Source: Larix kaempferi
Taxonomy: Eukaryota; Streptophyta; Pinopsida; Pinales; Pinaceae
NCBI GenBank assembly: GCA_027924585.1
Contig: BSBM01000190.1
Location: 4,350,501-4,414,500, forward strand
Direction: 5' to 3'
DNA length: 64,000 nt
Shown here: positions 23,487-35,700 of the stretch, piece after piece
Layout: each line of letters opens with the position of its first letter
Position numbering within the stretch: position 1 is the stretch's first letter
Translations under genes and position numbers: made by a program
Notes under the pieces: model-generated
Seen by the model: the letters and a program-made list of their open reading frames with translations, nothing else
Databases searched by the model: none
What the model was told of the DNA's origin: nothing

Positions 23487-26400
23487 TGTAACAACCCGAA
23501 AATTCACAAAAATTTAAAAAATTTCAATGTAGCATTAAATGTTGTACTTTGCTATGCGGAATTATATTAAATGCTTCTATGTCGACATGCTGAAATAAAT
23601 GTTTGTAATGATCATACAATGTAATGTTTGCGATTTGTTATGAAATTAAATTAAATCTACATTAAAATGCTATTGGTTGTTTCCTTATTTCAGTTGTACT
23701 TTCAAATTACTTATGTCAATGCTTAATCAATTTTTAATGTTTATAAATGCTAACTGATGTTCTTCATTTGATGATGAAGGGGTCCTATGGTTACCCCGAG
23801 GATTACTTAGAATTTATGCTAAAGCAGTTGAACCTTCCTTTTCACAGATTACAGGTAAGAGCACTAATGTTTTCGAAGTGTAACAGAAGAATTCCTAAAT
23901 AACTTCAGTAGTTTTAAAATGTCTTAATGGATTTAGAGAAAAATCTTGAATTATATCTGGGTGAGATCTCTTCGTTTAATCTTCAGTTATATTCTAGATT
24001 TATATTAAGTTGTATATATGCTATACCATTCTCATTTCCAATGCTATTTATTTCATACTTTTGTACAATATTGTAAGTGTTAACATAGCACAATAATTGC
24101 CAAGGTAAAAGGATTTTCTTCACCTAGTAACAACGACATGTAGATTAGGATCTAACTAGTGGGATCATATTTTAACCCTTAAGGCTTTATTGTAATTCTT
24201 ATGACTACCTTATGATCCAACTTATGCATAATATAAGTTAATATTATTATGGTGACTTGACTAGTCTATAGTTGTGAGATATGTACTCCATGCACCTTCC
24301 TATAGTTTGCAAACTATATGTAACTACCATGCATTTCCTATGGTATGCGAACTATATGCAAATACAATACTATTCCTATAGTATGTCGAATGCATGCAAA
24401 TATTATGCATTTTCTATTGTGTGTAAACTATATGCAAAGTATAAGATATGAGACCATATGCAAATATGAATATTATGCAAACTTTAAACATAAGTTTGAT
24501 GCTTAAATGCTACAACACAAAGGTTGTGAACTATGGATTTACCATGTTATACGTGATAATATAATACAACCAAAATTATATTTATGTCGAAATCCCATAT
24601 AGGGAAAGGTATTAATAGCTAAGTGGTTCTATGCTGGTAGGAATTCACATCAAGGATTAGCATTTAAACTCCCTATCTACCACATTTGTGGGAGGTCTCG
24701 GTGGCTGCTAACGTGGTGATTGTCATGTGAGGATGTTGTAAGGATACTACTGATGTTGTCGAGTTGTGCAAGTCTTTTCCCTAGTGTCTTACTGAGCTGG
24801 AATCCGTGGTGGAAAGGGTAATAAAGTGTTTTAAATGCATTTGGTGCTTCGTAAGGGATGGTTCCAGGATGGTAAGATCTCTACCGTTGATCTTGTAAAG
24901 TCCTCGGGTTTGGGAATAAACCCTATTCTTTCCACTAAGTCTTGTTGAGGTTGTTTTTATTTGGCATTCATTATATGTTACTGGTGGCTCGGTGGAGAGG
25001 CTGGAAGCCCTAAGAGGTTTTAGGGTTTCGTTAGCAGGGTGTTAGGACACTTCCCCGGTTTTGATGTCATGACTGGTGACTGTAAACTAGGATTTCAGAG
25101 CCGAGTCTGTTAAGAGTACTTGCTTACTGCAATTATTTGTAGTCGGAAATAGCTCCAGGGTGTTAAGATAGTCTTATGAGTAGATTGGACCAGAAGTTAA
25201 TTTTCCTTGCATGTATAATGGTAGTTCTCAAAATGGTCTCCATTCTTCGCTGCGTTTGTTAGTGAGGTGATGGCTTCGGTTTTCTTGTTGGCTATGGCGT
25301 CTCTGCTCCATAAGCAACATTTTAAAGGTAATGGCTCGAAACTTGGTTTGATATCATTATTTTGTAATTTATTTGCCAACTCCGAAATGCATATTTTTAA
25401 CCTTCAAATGTTTTGATGGAAGGTACTTTATGTTGCAGGTTGTAAAGCTTGAAGCTAACTGGCCATAATTCTCAACCAACTAATAAGCCTCAGTGGTTTA
25501 ACCCCTGTAGGTTACTCTTGGAAATTTGTTGGCCATTGTTTTGGTGTTAGCTGGTAGGCTAAGGTTTGGAGAATTTTGGACGTCGTGATACTACTTTTTG
25601 TTCCAAAAGATGAATGGAAAGATGATGAGATCTTCGACCTATTTTGATGTTAGCACTGGCAGAGTTTCGTTGTAGAATTTCTTGTTGAATGTAACATCTT
25701 TTGAGAGGTTTTAACCCTTGATCGTGTTTAATCGAAAGAAGGTTCTAGTACTTGTATGGTTGTATTTATTGTGGCTGTGGGCAATGCCCCAGGTCCTGTT
25801 TTATAATGTTTCAATGTGTAGTTATAAAATGTAATGTATCGTCACTACTCGAGAGCCAAAGGAAATAACCTTGTTTTGGTGCACTTAAATCTTGAGCTTG
25901 TTTTGAATTAGAATATGACTTCAAAATTTTAAGAGGTCAAACCTAAAAACTAAGATCTAGTATCGAATGTCTATTCTGTTTGTTGCAGACGAAGGTTACA
26001 TAGGTTGTTAAATAACTGCTTTGAAAATAATGATAAAGTTTCTTTTGTTTTAATTTAAACAATATACACATTATGTGATGCTGTGACTGTATTGTTCAAA
26101 TGTTGAGTGTGGACAGTGAATTTAATGTTTAGCTGGATTTCTATAACGCTTGAACTTGTAACCTTTGATTCAAAACCACTACATGCTTGGCATAGCACCT
26201 TTAAGGGTTTTGATCTCTGTTTTGGATAATCTATTTGTTTTTCTACCTATTGATAAAATACTATATATTATAATATAGAAGCTAGCTGGGTTTTTCCAAA
26301 TAGTAGGATGTTCGTCTAATACAAACTTATTCTATGTTAAAAAGGCTATGGTAAGATGATAAAAATGTTGATCAGTTTTGGTTACTCCATTTGTATTAAT

Positions 26401-27903
26401 AGTTGTTCTCAGACGTGAAAGTTAGTAATTTTGATACTGAATATTATAATACAGAATGAAATATAATTCTTAAGCAAAGGTTTAGAAAAACATGGGAAAA
26501 GTAAAACCTTAGATTATTCTATTTGTGCAAAAGTAGAGATATAACAGATTTGTTTGAATGATGTGAATACTACTATGTTTATTTTGGCAGCATTAAAATT
26601 TCAAACATACCTATCAACGAAGGGAAATGTATTAAAGTAAAAGATGGTATGATAAAAATGTAAATAAACATAGATTGATATAGAAACCTAGAACTGTATG
26701 TGTTTATGTTATTTTTCTATTATAAAAAGAAACTATCCTACAGTCTGCACGTTAAATGTGTAACTAAAATCTTCTATGACTGAGAATATAAGATATTGTT
26801 AAATTTATTGGATATAACATAGGAAAGGAAACATGACAGAGTTAGTTAAATAAAACAGAGAAAGGGAAACTTAATAGAGTTAGCCTATTCATTCATCGTG
26901 CTTACTACTTTATCATTCATCAATTTTAATATTCCCTCCTTGTACTAGAGTACTATATAGAAAACAGTATGGGAAAAAATACAGTGGAGGCATTTTATCA
27001 ATTCATATATTTATTCATGGTCTACAAAATCCTAAATAGCTCAGAAAATCACACTTTTACTTCTACATAATGTAAACTATCGATTTTAAACTAGTGAGAT
27101 ACTAAATCAGTAATTACATAAAATAATTTATCTACTTACGATTGAAATAACAAGTAGAACCTGTAACTATAGATAGGGTGGAAAATCACCCAAGGAGGCC
27201 TGTTCCTCCCAACCTTCTCTAGAAGAAGCAGTCAATCTACTTGCCTCCTTTGGACCCCTGAGCCTGTTTACTGAACCACGAGGTAGAAGACTCTGTGTAG
27301 AAGTAAGGCACTCAATTTGTATAACCAACAATTAATAGAGACTTGCCAAAAACCCTCAAGCTCTGCACTTAGGAGTAAAAACTCTACACTCAGCAGTAAA
27401 CAAGGCAGACTTACACCATGATAAAAAACATAGGATTTCCCCTCATCGAATCTCGTGTGTGCATGCAGCAGATCCACAAGGTAATTTTCCTCGTCAGGAA
27501 AAGTGATGAACCTCAGTCCAAAATTTGATGGCTCTTAAAAAGATTGCCTAGCTCATTAGTGTTCAGTTTTCAATAAATTAGCCTCAAGCTCTAGTCCCAT
27601 CTTTCAGGGCACTATGACCACAATTCAAGGGAGTTGTCCCATATGAACATCTAGTTACTTGACTCATGATGCTGCCACTTGTCCATTGCCTTCTACCCCA
27701 TATGCCATTCCACCTAGTGGGTCAGTAAACACTCTTTCAGCAGTTCTCCTTGGGTGAGGGTCTCCTATTTTATTTATTTAAATAATAATATTATGCAATT
27801 ATAGTCATCCTTGGACACTTGTCGAAATATAAAAATTTAGAATAAAAGTTAAGATAATGTCTTCTTCAAATATAAAATGTGTTCAGTAAATGGGTATGTT
27901 ACA
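23487..27903 (-). repeat. 3' LTR (4417 bp) of the gypsy element
   Basis: It aligns along its whole length with 32776-37149. It contains no coding frame longer than chance. A block of about 40-bp repeats is at 24297-24460. Confidence 0.94.
24297..24460. repeat. Degenerate repeat of about 40 bp inside the gypsy LTR
   Basis: Four units each carry CCTATAGT or a variant, then GCAAACTATATG or a variant, and ATGCATTT or similar. The other LTR has the same block at about 33587-33750. Confidence 0.7.
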
Positions 27904-27917
27904 AACACCCCCACTTA
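27904..27917 (-). promoter_or_regulatory. Polypurine tract of the gypsy element
   Basis: On the minus strand AAGTGGGGGTGTT stands directly before the TGTAACATACCC LTR start. Confidence 0.7.
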
Positions 27918-27942
27918 AGCTCAACATCATCCTCGATGTTGT

Positions 27943-28668
27943 TTATTCTTCATCAAAGCCTCCCTGAAACAGAACTGGATATGCTTCCCGCATGTTACTT
28001 TCCAATTCCCAGGCAGCTTCATCAGGGATAAGGTGCTTCCATTGCATCTTTACCTGCACTATGGTATGATTCTAGAGCATAATTTCTCTCCTTTCGAGAA
28101 TACAGTTCGGCTCCACCTGAAAATATTCTTCGGGTTCTACCTGTATGTCATTCCAATTCAGCACATAAGTAGCATCGTGTACATACTTCTTTAAAACAGA
28201 AATGTGAAAGACATTATGGATTCTTAAGTTAAATGGAAAAGCCAATTGATATGCTACAGGTCCAATCCTTGATAGGACTTCAAATGCTCCATAGTACCTT
28301 GGTGCTAGTTTAGCACAACTCCCAAGCTTAAAAGAACTTTTCTTGGGTTTTACCTTTACAAAGACATGATCTCCAACCTGAAATTCTCTTTCAGTGCGTT
28401 TCAGATCTGCATATCTTTTTTGTCTATCTTGTGCAACTTGTAAGTTTCCTTGTACCTGTTTCACGGTTGGCTCCATCTCTTTTAACAAATATGGTCCTAA
28501 CTTTAATATGTCAACACGGTTATCCCAAGAAATACGAGTACAACATTTCCTTCCATATAAAATCTCAAATGGACTAAGTCTAGCAGATGCTTGATAATGA
28601 TTATTGTATGCAAATTCATCTAAATGCATATAGTCTTCCCACTTAGTTGGCTGATATTTAACATACAT
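27943..28668 (-). pseudogene. gypsy integrase C-terminus and chromodomain-like tail
   Basis: The open frame starts inside the integrase core (EFAYNNHYQASARLSPFEILYGRK). It passes through QDRQKRYADLKR, FQVGDHVFVKVKP, the GPY-type module (YYGAFEVLSRIGPVAYQLAFP) and NVFHISVLKKYVHD. A TAG at about 28069-28071 then interrupts it. The same frame goes on as NHTIVQVKMQWKHLIPDEA, AWELESNM and YPVLFQGGFDEE to a natural TAA at 27943-27945. The tail resembles the chromodomain that chromoviruses add to integrase to steer insertion into heterochromatin. Confidence 0.88.
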
Positions 28669-29162
28669 TCTTTAACATGTCTTCTAAAATATGATTAATC
28701 CATTCAGTCTATTCGTCAGTTTGTGGATGGAAAGCAGTACTGAAATTTAATTTAGTATTTAAACCCTTAAACAATGTTGTCCAGAAATTTCCAGTAAACT
28801 TGGAGTCTTGGTAAGAAATAATTACCTTTGGAATCCCATGTAAGTGAAAGATTTGCTTCATAAATACATCTACAATGTTAGCAGCTTTGAAAGTAGTCTT
28901 AACAGGAACAAAATTAGCATATTTACTAAGTTTATCCATAACCACCATTATTGAGTCATTTTGTTCTAATTCTTAGGTAAACTTGTAATAAAATCAATAC
29001 TTATGATTTCCCATTACCATTCTTGAATTGAAAATGGCTGCAATAGACCAGCTGGGTGTTGATGTTTAGCCTTAATGGTCTAACATTCAAAACACCTAGC
29101 TATGTACTCAACCACTTCATTCTTCATGTTGGGACAAAAATTATCCTTCCTTAACATAGTTA
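28669..29162 (-). pseudogene. gypsy integrase N-terminal and core region, heavily decayed
   Basis: Pieces are recognisable: PGYQKMITMLRKDNFCPNM, EYIARCFEC, HQHPAGLLQPF, SIDFITSLP, MVVMDKLSKYANFVPV and VIISYQDSKFTGNFW. They are spread over at least two frames with several stops. The zinc finger is incomplete: part of the upstream His segment is lost near 29163-29180 together with a frame change. Confidence 0.82.
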
Positions 29163-29960
29163 TCATTTTCTGATAACCAGGGTTATCATTTTATGCATTT
29201 CATCCAAAATCAACAATTTAACCTTTGACACATTAGGTACATAAATTCTGTTTTTACAATTCAATGATCCTTTTTCATTAATGTTGTATTCTATTATTAA
29301 AATTTCAAATAAATTTACAGCAACCATATCATGCAATGAACTCTCATCTTGCTTAATTCCTTCTTCGATCTGATTTTCCAAATATATCTTAAATGTGTTG
29401 ATTGCTGCCACAAAACATAATTTGGCATTTCTGCTCAAGGCATTAGCAACTTTGTTTTCTTTACCATTAATGTGCTTAATTTCAAAATCATTCTCGCTAA
29501 GGAAAGATAGCCACCTAGCTTGCCTTGCGTTAATATTTGTTTGATCCAACAAGTATTTTAAGCCCTTATTATCTATCATGAGTATAAACTTCCTTCCAGT
29601 CAAGTGATGGCGCCACATTTTCAGTGCATGTATTACAGCTGCCAACTCTATATCATAAGTTGCGTAGTTCTTTTCATGGATTCTTAACTTTCTAGACTCA
29701 AAAGCAATGGCATGACCTTCTTGAGTTAAGACCCCTCCAAGTCCTTTGTTAAATGCATCAGTGCGTACAACGAAGTCCTTATTAGGGTCAACAATTTTTA
29801 ATATAGGTGTTGTTGTTAATAACTCTTTTAACTTCTTAAAACTTTCTTCGCATTTCTGATCCCAGACGAATTTCTTCCCTTTCTTCTGTAAAGAAGTGAT
29901 GGGATTCGCAATTCTAGAGAATCCTTTGATAAACTTTTTGTAGTAACCTATTATTCCCAT
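29163..29960 (-). pseudogene. gypsy RT thumb and RNase H
   Basis: The frame carries GYYKKFIKGFSRIANPI, FVWDQKCEESFKKLKELL, then RNase H with VVRTDAFNKGLGGVL, ATYDIELAAVIHALKMWRHHL, LMIDNKGLKYLLDQ and the basic linker NINARQARW. The acidic residues TDA, IELAAV and MIDN are present, so this domain is better preserved than its neighbours. The frame ends at a stop at 29163-29165 after MHKMITLVIRK, where a short deletion has shifted the integrase start. Confidence 0.92.
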
Positions 29961-30800
29961 AAATGACCATACATCAGTTACGTCTTTAAGGATAGGCCAC
30001 TCATTAATTTCTCTTATTTTAAATGGGTCGACAGAAATTCCGTCTTTAGAGATTATGTGACCTAAGTACTGTATTTTATCTTTATAAAAGTCACATTTAC
30101 TAAGCTTAGCATAAAGCTGATTTTCTCTTCACATTTGCAGAATTATTCGTAAATGTTCATCATGGCCTTCTTTAGTTTTTTAATAGATTAGAATATCATT
30201 AATGAACACAATTACAAACTTATCTAAGTACTTATGTAGAACATTATTCATTAAGCACATGAACACTATCGGTGCATTAGTTAGCCCAAAAGGCATAACA
30301 ACAAACTCGTAGTGCCCATAACGAGTTCTGAAAGCAGTTTTGAAAATGTCTTCATCCTTTATTCTAACTTGATGATATCCATACCTTAAATCAATTTTAG
30401 TGAATATCTTTGTTCCTCATACCTGATCGAATAGATCATCGATGTGGGGAAAGAGATATCTATTTTTAATTGTCATTCTATTAAGTTGACAATAATCTAT
30501 GCACACTTGCATGGTACTGTCCTTTTTAACAAAGATAACTAGTGCTCCCCAAGGAGACACACTAGGCCTTATGTAGTTTTTATCTATTAATTCTTTCAGC
30601 TGAGATTTTAGTTCATTTAACTCTAGAATATTCATTCTATAGGGAGCCTTTGAGTTTGGTACCGCACCTGGTACTAACTCAATGGTGAAATCAAGTTCTC
30701 TTTTCGGAGGTAGTCCTGGAATTTCTTCTGGGAATACATCTGAAAAGTCCCTAAGAATAGGTATGTCTTCTAGTTTTATCTTATTTTCTTTAGATGAACC
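29961..30800 (-). pseudogene. gypsy reverse transcriptase, dead active site
   Basis: The frame that follows the protease stop keeps [53 protein letters not shown] and [20 protein letters not shown] at 30417-30419 replaces an expected Arg codon. Further on are [32 protein letters not shown] and the active site FIND instead of FIDD: the first catalytic Asp of the pair is Asn (AAT, 30198-30200). Two more stops follow near 30180 and 30133. The Asn change alone should abolish polymerase activity. Confidence 0.92.
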
Positions 30801-31505
30801 TTAGTCATTAATAACATTCACAACAAACATTTTACAACCCTTTCTTGCAGCTCTCTTTACTTGTAAAGCATAAATTTGTCTTACAGAAGTTTTCCTATGT
30901 ATTCCTTTTGCCGTTTCAGTAATACCTTCATTATTCAAACCAGTAATAGACTTTTCATAACAATTAAGTACTACTCTATACTGTTCAAGCAAGTCCATGC
31001 CAATCAACAAGTCATATGACCCTAATGGTAAAACATTCAAATTAACTTGTGTTTTTAGCTGAGTCATAAGTATATCACAACTTTTGACAAAATCTGTAAC
31101 CTTTCTTTTAGTGCATGTTGCTAACTGAACTAACCATGAATTATCAAATTTTTCTACCTTTAACTTGCAACTTTTCACTAAATCAGGTGAAATGTAACTC
31201 AAACTTGCACCTAGATCTATTAAAATGGAAATAGATTTGTTTTGTATCCTACCTTCGATTTCGACCATAGACGTTTGATGGTCTACTGGACGATTTTCCA
31301 GTGCTGCATTTATCCTGGGAATTTTTCTCGATACATCATCAACTGTAGGTTTTGCTTGTATGGTGTGAATGTTGCTGACTGTCTTTCTGTTGTGTGGGCA
31401 TTGAGCTCTAGTATGGGGTCCACCACAGTCATAACACTTCAAAGGTTCCATCTGTTCAACATTTATGGTGTTGTTATTATTATTTTTGTTATTATTATTA
31501 GACAC
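30801..31505 (-). pseudogene. gypsy zinc knuckle and aspartic protease
   Basis: After an Asn-rich start comes a zinc knuckle (CYDCGGPHTRAQC; Cys24, Cys27, His31, Cys36, a CX2CX3HX4C spacing). The retropepsin region follows with ILIDLGASLSYIS at residues 94-106: the active-site triplet is Asp-Leu-Gly rather than Asp-Ser/Thr-Gly. LLIGMDLLEQYRVVLNC forms the second half. A TAA at 30801-30803 ends it, but the same frame continues into reverse transcriptase, as expected of one Gag-Pol chain. The frame differs from gag, with the change near 31590. Confidence 0.92.
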
Positions 31506-32632
31506 ATTCCTTGCAGCAGTAAACTTTTGTGGTGCATTACCCCTGTAATTATTATTACTTGGAAAATTTCTGTTATTAAATATTTTTTTTTCAAACTTCC
31601 AGAATTCTGATTAAAAATTTTCTTTTTATGTCCAAAATTATTAGATTTATTACTTCTCCAGCTCGATACACCTTCTCTTGTCTTGTTCTGTTCAAAATAG
31701 AAATTAGCCTTCCTCGTGGCTTCTTCAAGAGTTGAAGGGTTATTGTATTCAATTTTGTCCTTTATGTGGAAGGGTAAACAACTTAGAAACCTTTGTATCT
31801 TAGGTTTTTCTTCAGATAGGTAAGGTACATACCTTAACAAGCTAAGAAACTTGCTGCATAAATCATTCATGGTCATTGAACCCATCTTTAAATCATAAAA
31901 TTCTTTTGACTTATCTTCGTAGTACTGTTCGGATAAAATTTTTTTCTTAAACATGTTCTTAAATGTTCTCCATTTTATGTCTTTATCCTTAGTATTTTTA
32001 ACTCTTTTGACATCTTGCCACCAAATATCTGCCCTTCTGGTCAGATTGTATATGTCCATCTTAGCTTTTAATTGTGATGAGTAGTCATAAATCTGAAAGT
32101 ACTTCTTCATTCCAGACAGCCATGCTTCAACTGCCTCTCCCTTTTCATTTTTTCCATTAAAAGTTGGTGGCTTTATCTTTTTAAATTCTCCAGTAATTTG
32201 TTCATGATGCTTATGCTTCCTCTTCTTAGAACAACAATCACTATCACTACTGTCCTGATCAGAATTACAGTTACTTCGATCAGATTCAGATGAAGAGTAA
32301 CTATTATTTTTACCATTCTTTGCTTTCTTGTTCTTATGTTTGTGAGATATTGTACCAGAATCAGAATTTACTTCTGATTTCCTTCCTCTTTCCTCGTTGT
32401 GGTAGTTTGCCATTAAACTCTTATTTAACTCTTCTTGCGCCTTCAAAATTCGTTCATTCTCTTCTTTAATAGTTCTTATTTCAGATTTTAAATCTTTTAC
32501 AGTACGTAGTAGTTCAGAAGATTGATTATTTAACTCTACATAAATTCCTTCATTACCATTATTATTTGCGTTGTTATTATGTTCATTATGATGAGGAGAT
32601 ATGTTCTCTGTCGATTCTTCCGGTATTTCCAT
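31463..32632 (-). pseudogene. gypsy gag
   Basis: The ATG at 32632 is the first after the primer site. Residues 1-30 are Asn/His-rich; about 38-72 form a probable coiled coil (LLRTVKDLKSEIRTIKEENE); about 80-145 are Ser/Lys/Asp-rich. The retrotransposon Gag domain follows, with IKPPTFNGKNEKGEAVEAWL, MKKYFQIYDYSS, ADIWWQDVKR and RYVPYLSEEKPKIQRFLSCL. After about residue 345 the frame goes out of phase and turns Ile-rich (VIIITGV), while the true zinc-knuckle continuation opens in the neighbouring frame. Gag would assemble the particle. Confidence 0.92.
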
Positions 32633-32775
32633 ACCTGCAAATTAAATATCAAGTTGTTCTGTACAGAAACAAAATTAAATAAAATTCAATAACTAAGTTT
32701 TTTGTTTTCATTTTCAGTTTTGCACACGTGAGCCTATTTTAGGCCTAGAGTTTGAACTCGCGCTCTCATACCACA
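32633..32775 (-). other. 5' leader of the gypsy element with primer-binding site
   Basis: The minus strand reads TGGTATGAGAGC at 32762-32773, one mismatch from the standard tRNA-Met site and two bases from the LTR. About 130 bases separate it from the gag start. Confidence 0.85.
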
Positions 32776-35700
32776 TGTAACAACCCAAAAATTCACAAAA
32801 AATTAAAAATTTTCAATGTAGCATAAAATGTTGTACTTTGTTGTGCAGAATTATATTAAATGCATCTATGTCAACATGCTGAAATAAATGTTTGTAACGA
32901 TCATACAATGTATTGTTTGCAACTTGTTATGAAATGAAATTAAATCTACATTAAAATGCTATTGGTTGTTTCCTTGTCTTAGTTGTACTTTTAGATTACT
33001 TATGTCAATGCTCAATCAATTTTTAACGTTTTTAAATTCTAACTGATGTTATTCATTTGATGATGAAGGCGTCCTATGGGTACCCCGAGGCTTACTTAGC
33101 ATTTATTCTAAAGCATTTTAACCTTCCTTTTCCGAGATTACAGGTAAGAGCACTAATGTTTTCGAAGTGTAACAAAAGAGTTCCTAAATAACTTCAGTAG
33201 TTTTCAAATGTCTTAATGGATTTAGAGAAAAATCTTGAAATGTATAAGGGTGAGATATCTTAGTTTAATCTTCAGTTATATTCTAGATTTATATTAATTT
33301 GTATATCTGCTACACCCATTCTCATTTCCCTTTCTATTTATTTCATACTTTTTTACAATATTGTAAGTATTAACATAGCGCAATAATTGCCAAGGTAAAA
33401 GGATTTTCTTCACCTAGTAACAACGACATGTAGATTAGGATCTAACTAGTGGGATCATATTTTAACCCTTAAGGCTTTATTGTAATTCTTATGACTACCT
33501 TATGATCCAACTTATGCATAATATAAGTTAATATTATTATGGCGACTTGACTAGTTTATAGTTGTGAGCTATGTACTTCATGCACCTTCCTATAGTTTGC
33601 AAACTATATGTAACTACCATGCATTTCCTATGGTATACGAACTATATGCAAATGCCATAGTATTCCTATAGTATGTCGACTGTATGCAAATATTATGCAT
33701 TTTCTATTATGTGTAAACTATATGCAAAGCATAAGATATGAGACCATATGCAAATCTAGATATTATGCTAACTTTAAACATAAGTTCAATACTTAAATGC
33801 TACAACACAAAGGTTATGAACTATGGATTTACCATGTTATACGTGATAATATAATACAACCAAAATAATCTTTATGTCGAAATCCGAGATAGGACAAGGT
33901 ATTAATAGCTGAGTGGTCCTATGCTAGCAGGAGTTCACATCAAGGCTCAGCATTTAAACTCCCTATCTACCACATTCGTGGGAGGTCTCGGTGGCTGCTA
34001 ACGTTGTGATTGTCATGTGAGGATCTTGTAAGGATACTACTGATGTTGTCGAGCTATGCAAGTCTTTGTCCTAGTGTCTTACTGAGATGGATTCCATGGT
34101 GGAAAGGGTATTAAAGTGTTTTAAATGTAGTTTGTGTTTTGTAAGGCATAGTGCCAGGATGGTAAGATCTCTATCGTTGATCTCGTAAATTCCTCGGGTT
34201 TGGGACTAAATCCTATTCTTTCCACTAAGTCTTGTTAAGGTTGTTTTTATTTGGCATTCATTGTATCTTACTGGTGGCTCGGTGGAGAGGTTGACATCCC
34301 TGAGAGGTTTTAGGGTTTTGTTAGTAGGGTGTTAGGGCACCTCCCCGGTTTCGATGTCATGACTGGTGATTGTAAACTAGGATTTCAGAGTTGAGTCTGT
34401 TAAGAGTACTGGCTTACTACAATTGTTTGTAATTGGAAATAGCTCCAGGGTTTTAAGATAGTCTTATGAGTAGATTGGACCAGAGGTCGATTTTCCTTGC
34501 ATGTAGAATGGTAGTTCTCATAATGGTCTCCATTATTCAATGCGTTTGTTATTGAGGTGATGGATTCGGTTTTCTTGTTGGCTATGGCGTATCTGCTCCA
34601 TAAGCAGCATTTTAAAGGTCATGGCTCAAAAATTGGTTTGATATGGTTATTTTGTAATTTATTTTCCAACTCCAAAATGCATCTTTTTAACCTTCAAATG
34701 TTTTGATGGCAAGTACTTTATGGTTCAGGTTGTAAAGCTTGAAGCTAACTAGCGGTAATGCTCAACCAACTATTAAGCCTCGGTGGTTTAACCCATGTTG
34801 GTTACTGTTGGCAATTTGTTGGCCATTGTTTTGGTGTTAGCTAGTAGGTTGGGGTTTGGAGAATTTCAGACGTCATGATACTGTTTTGTGTTACAAAAGA
34901 TGAATGGAAATATGATGACATCTTCGACCTATTTTGATGTTAGCACTCGCATCGTTTTGCTGTAGAATTTCTTGTTGAATGTAACATCGTTTGAGAGGTT
35001 TTAACCCTCAGTCGTTTTTAATGGAAAGAAGGTTTTGATACTTTTATGGTTGTATTTATTGTGGCTCTGGGCAATGCCCCAAGTCCTGTTTTATAACGTT
35101 TCAATGCGTAGTTATAAAATGTAATGTATGGCCAGTAGCCAAGAGCCAAAGGCAATAACCTTGTTTTGGTGCACTTAAATCCAGAGCTTGTTTTGATTTA
35201 GAAGATGACTTCGAAATTTTAAGAGGTCGAACCTAAAAACTGAGATCTAGTCTCGAATGTCTATTCTTTTTGTTGCAGACGAAGGTTACAATAGGTTGTT
35301 AAGTAACTGCTTTGAAAATGATGATAAATGTTTCTTTTGTTTTAGTTTAAACAATGTACAGGTTATGTGATGTTATCGTGACTATATTGTTCAAATGTTG
35401 AGTGTGGAAAGTAAGTTTAATGTTTAGCTGGATTTGTATAAGGCTCGAACTTGTAACGTTTGATTCGAAACCACTACGTCCTTGCCATAGCGCCTTTAAG
35501 GGTTTCGATCTCTATTTTGGATAACCTATTTGTTTTTCTACCTGTTGATAAAATACTATATATTATAATATAGAAGCTAGGGTTTTTCCAAACAGTAGGA
35601 CGTTCGTCTAATACAGACTTATTCTATGTTAAAAAGGATATTGGAAGATAATAAAAATGTTGATCAGTTCTGGTTATTCCAATTGTATTAATAGTTGTTC

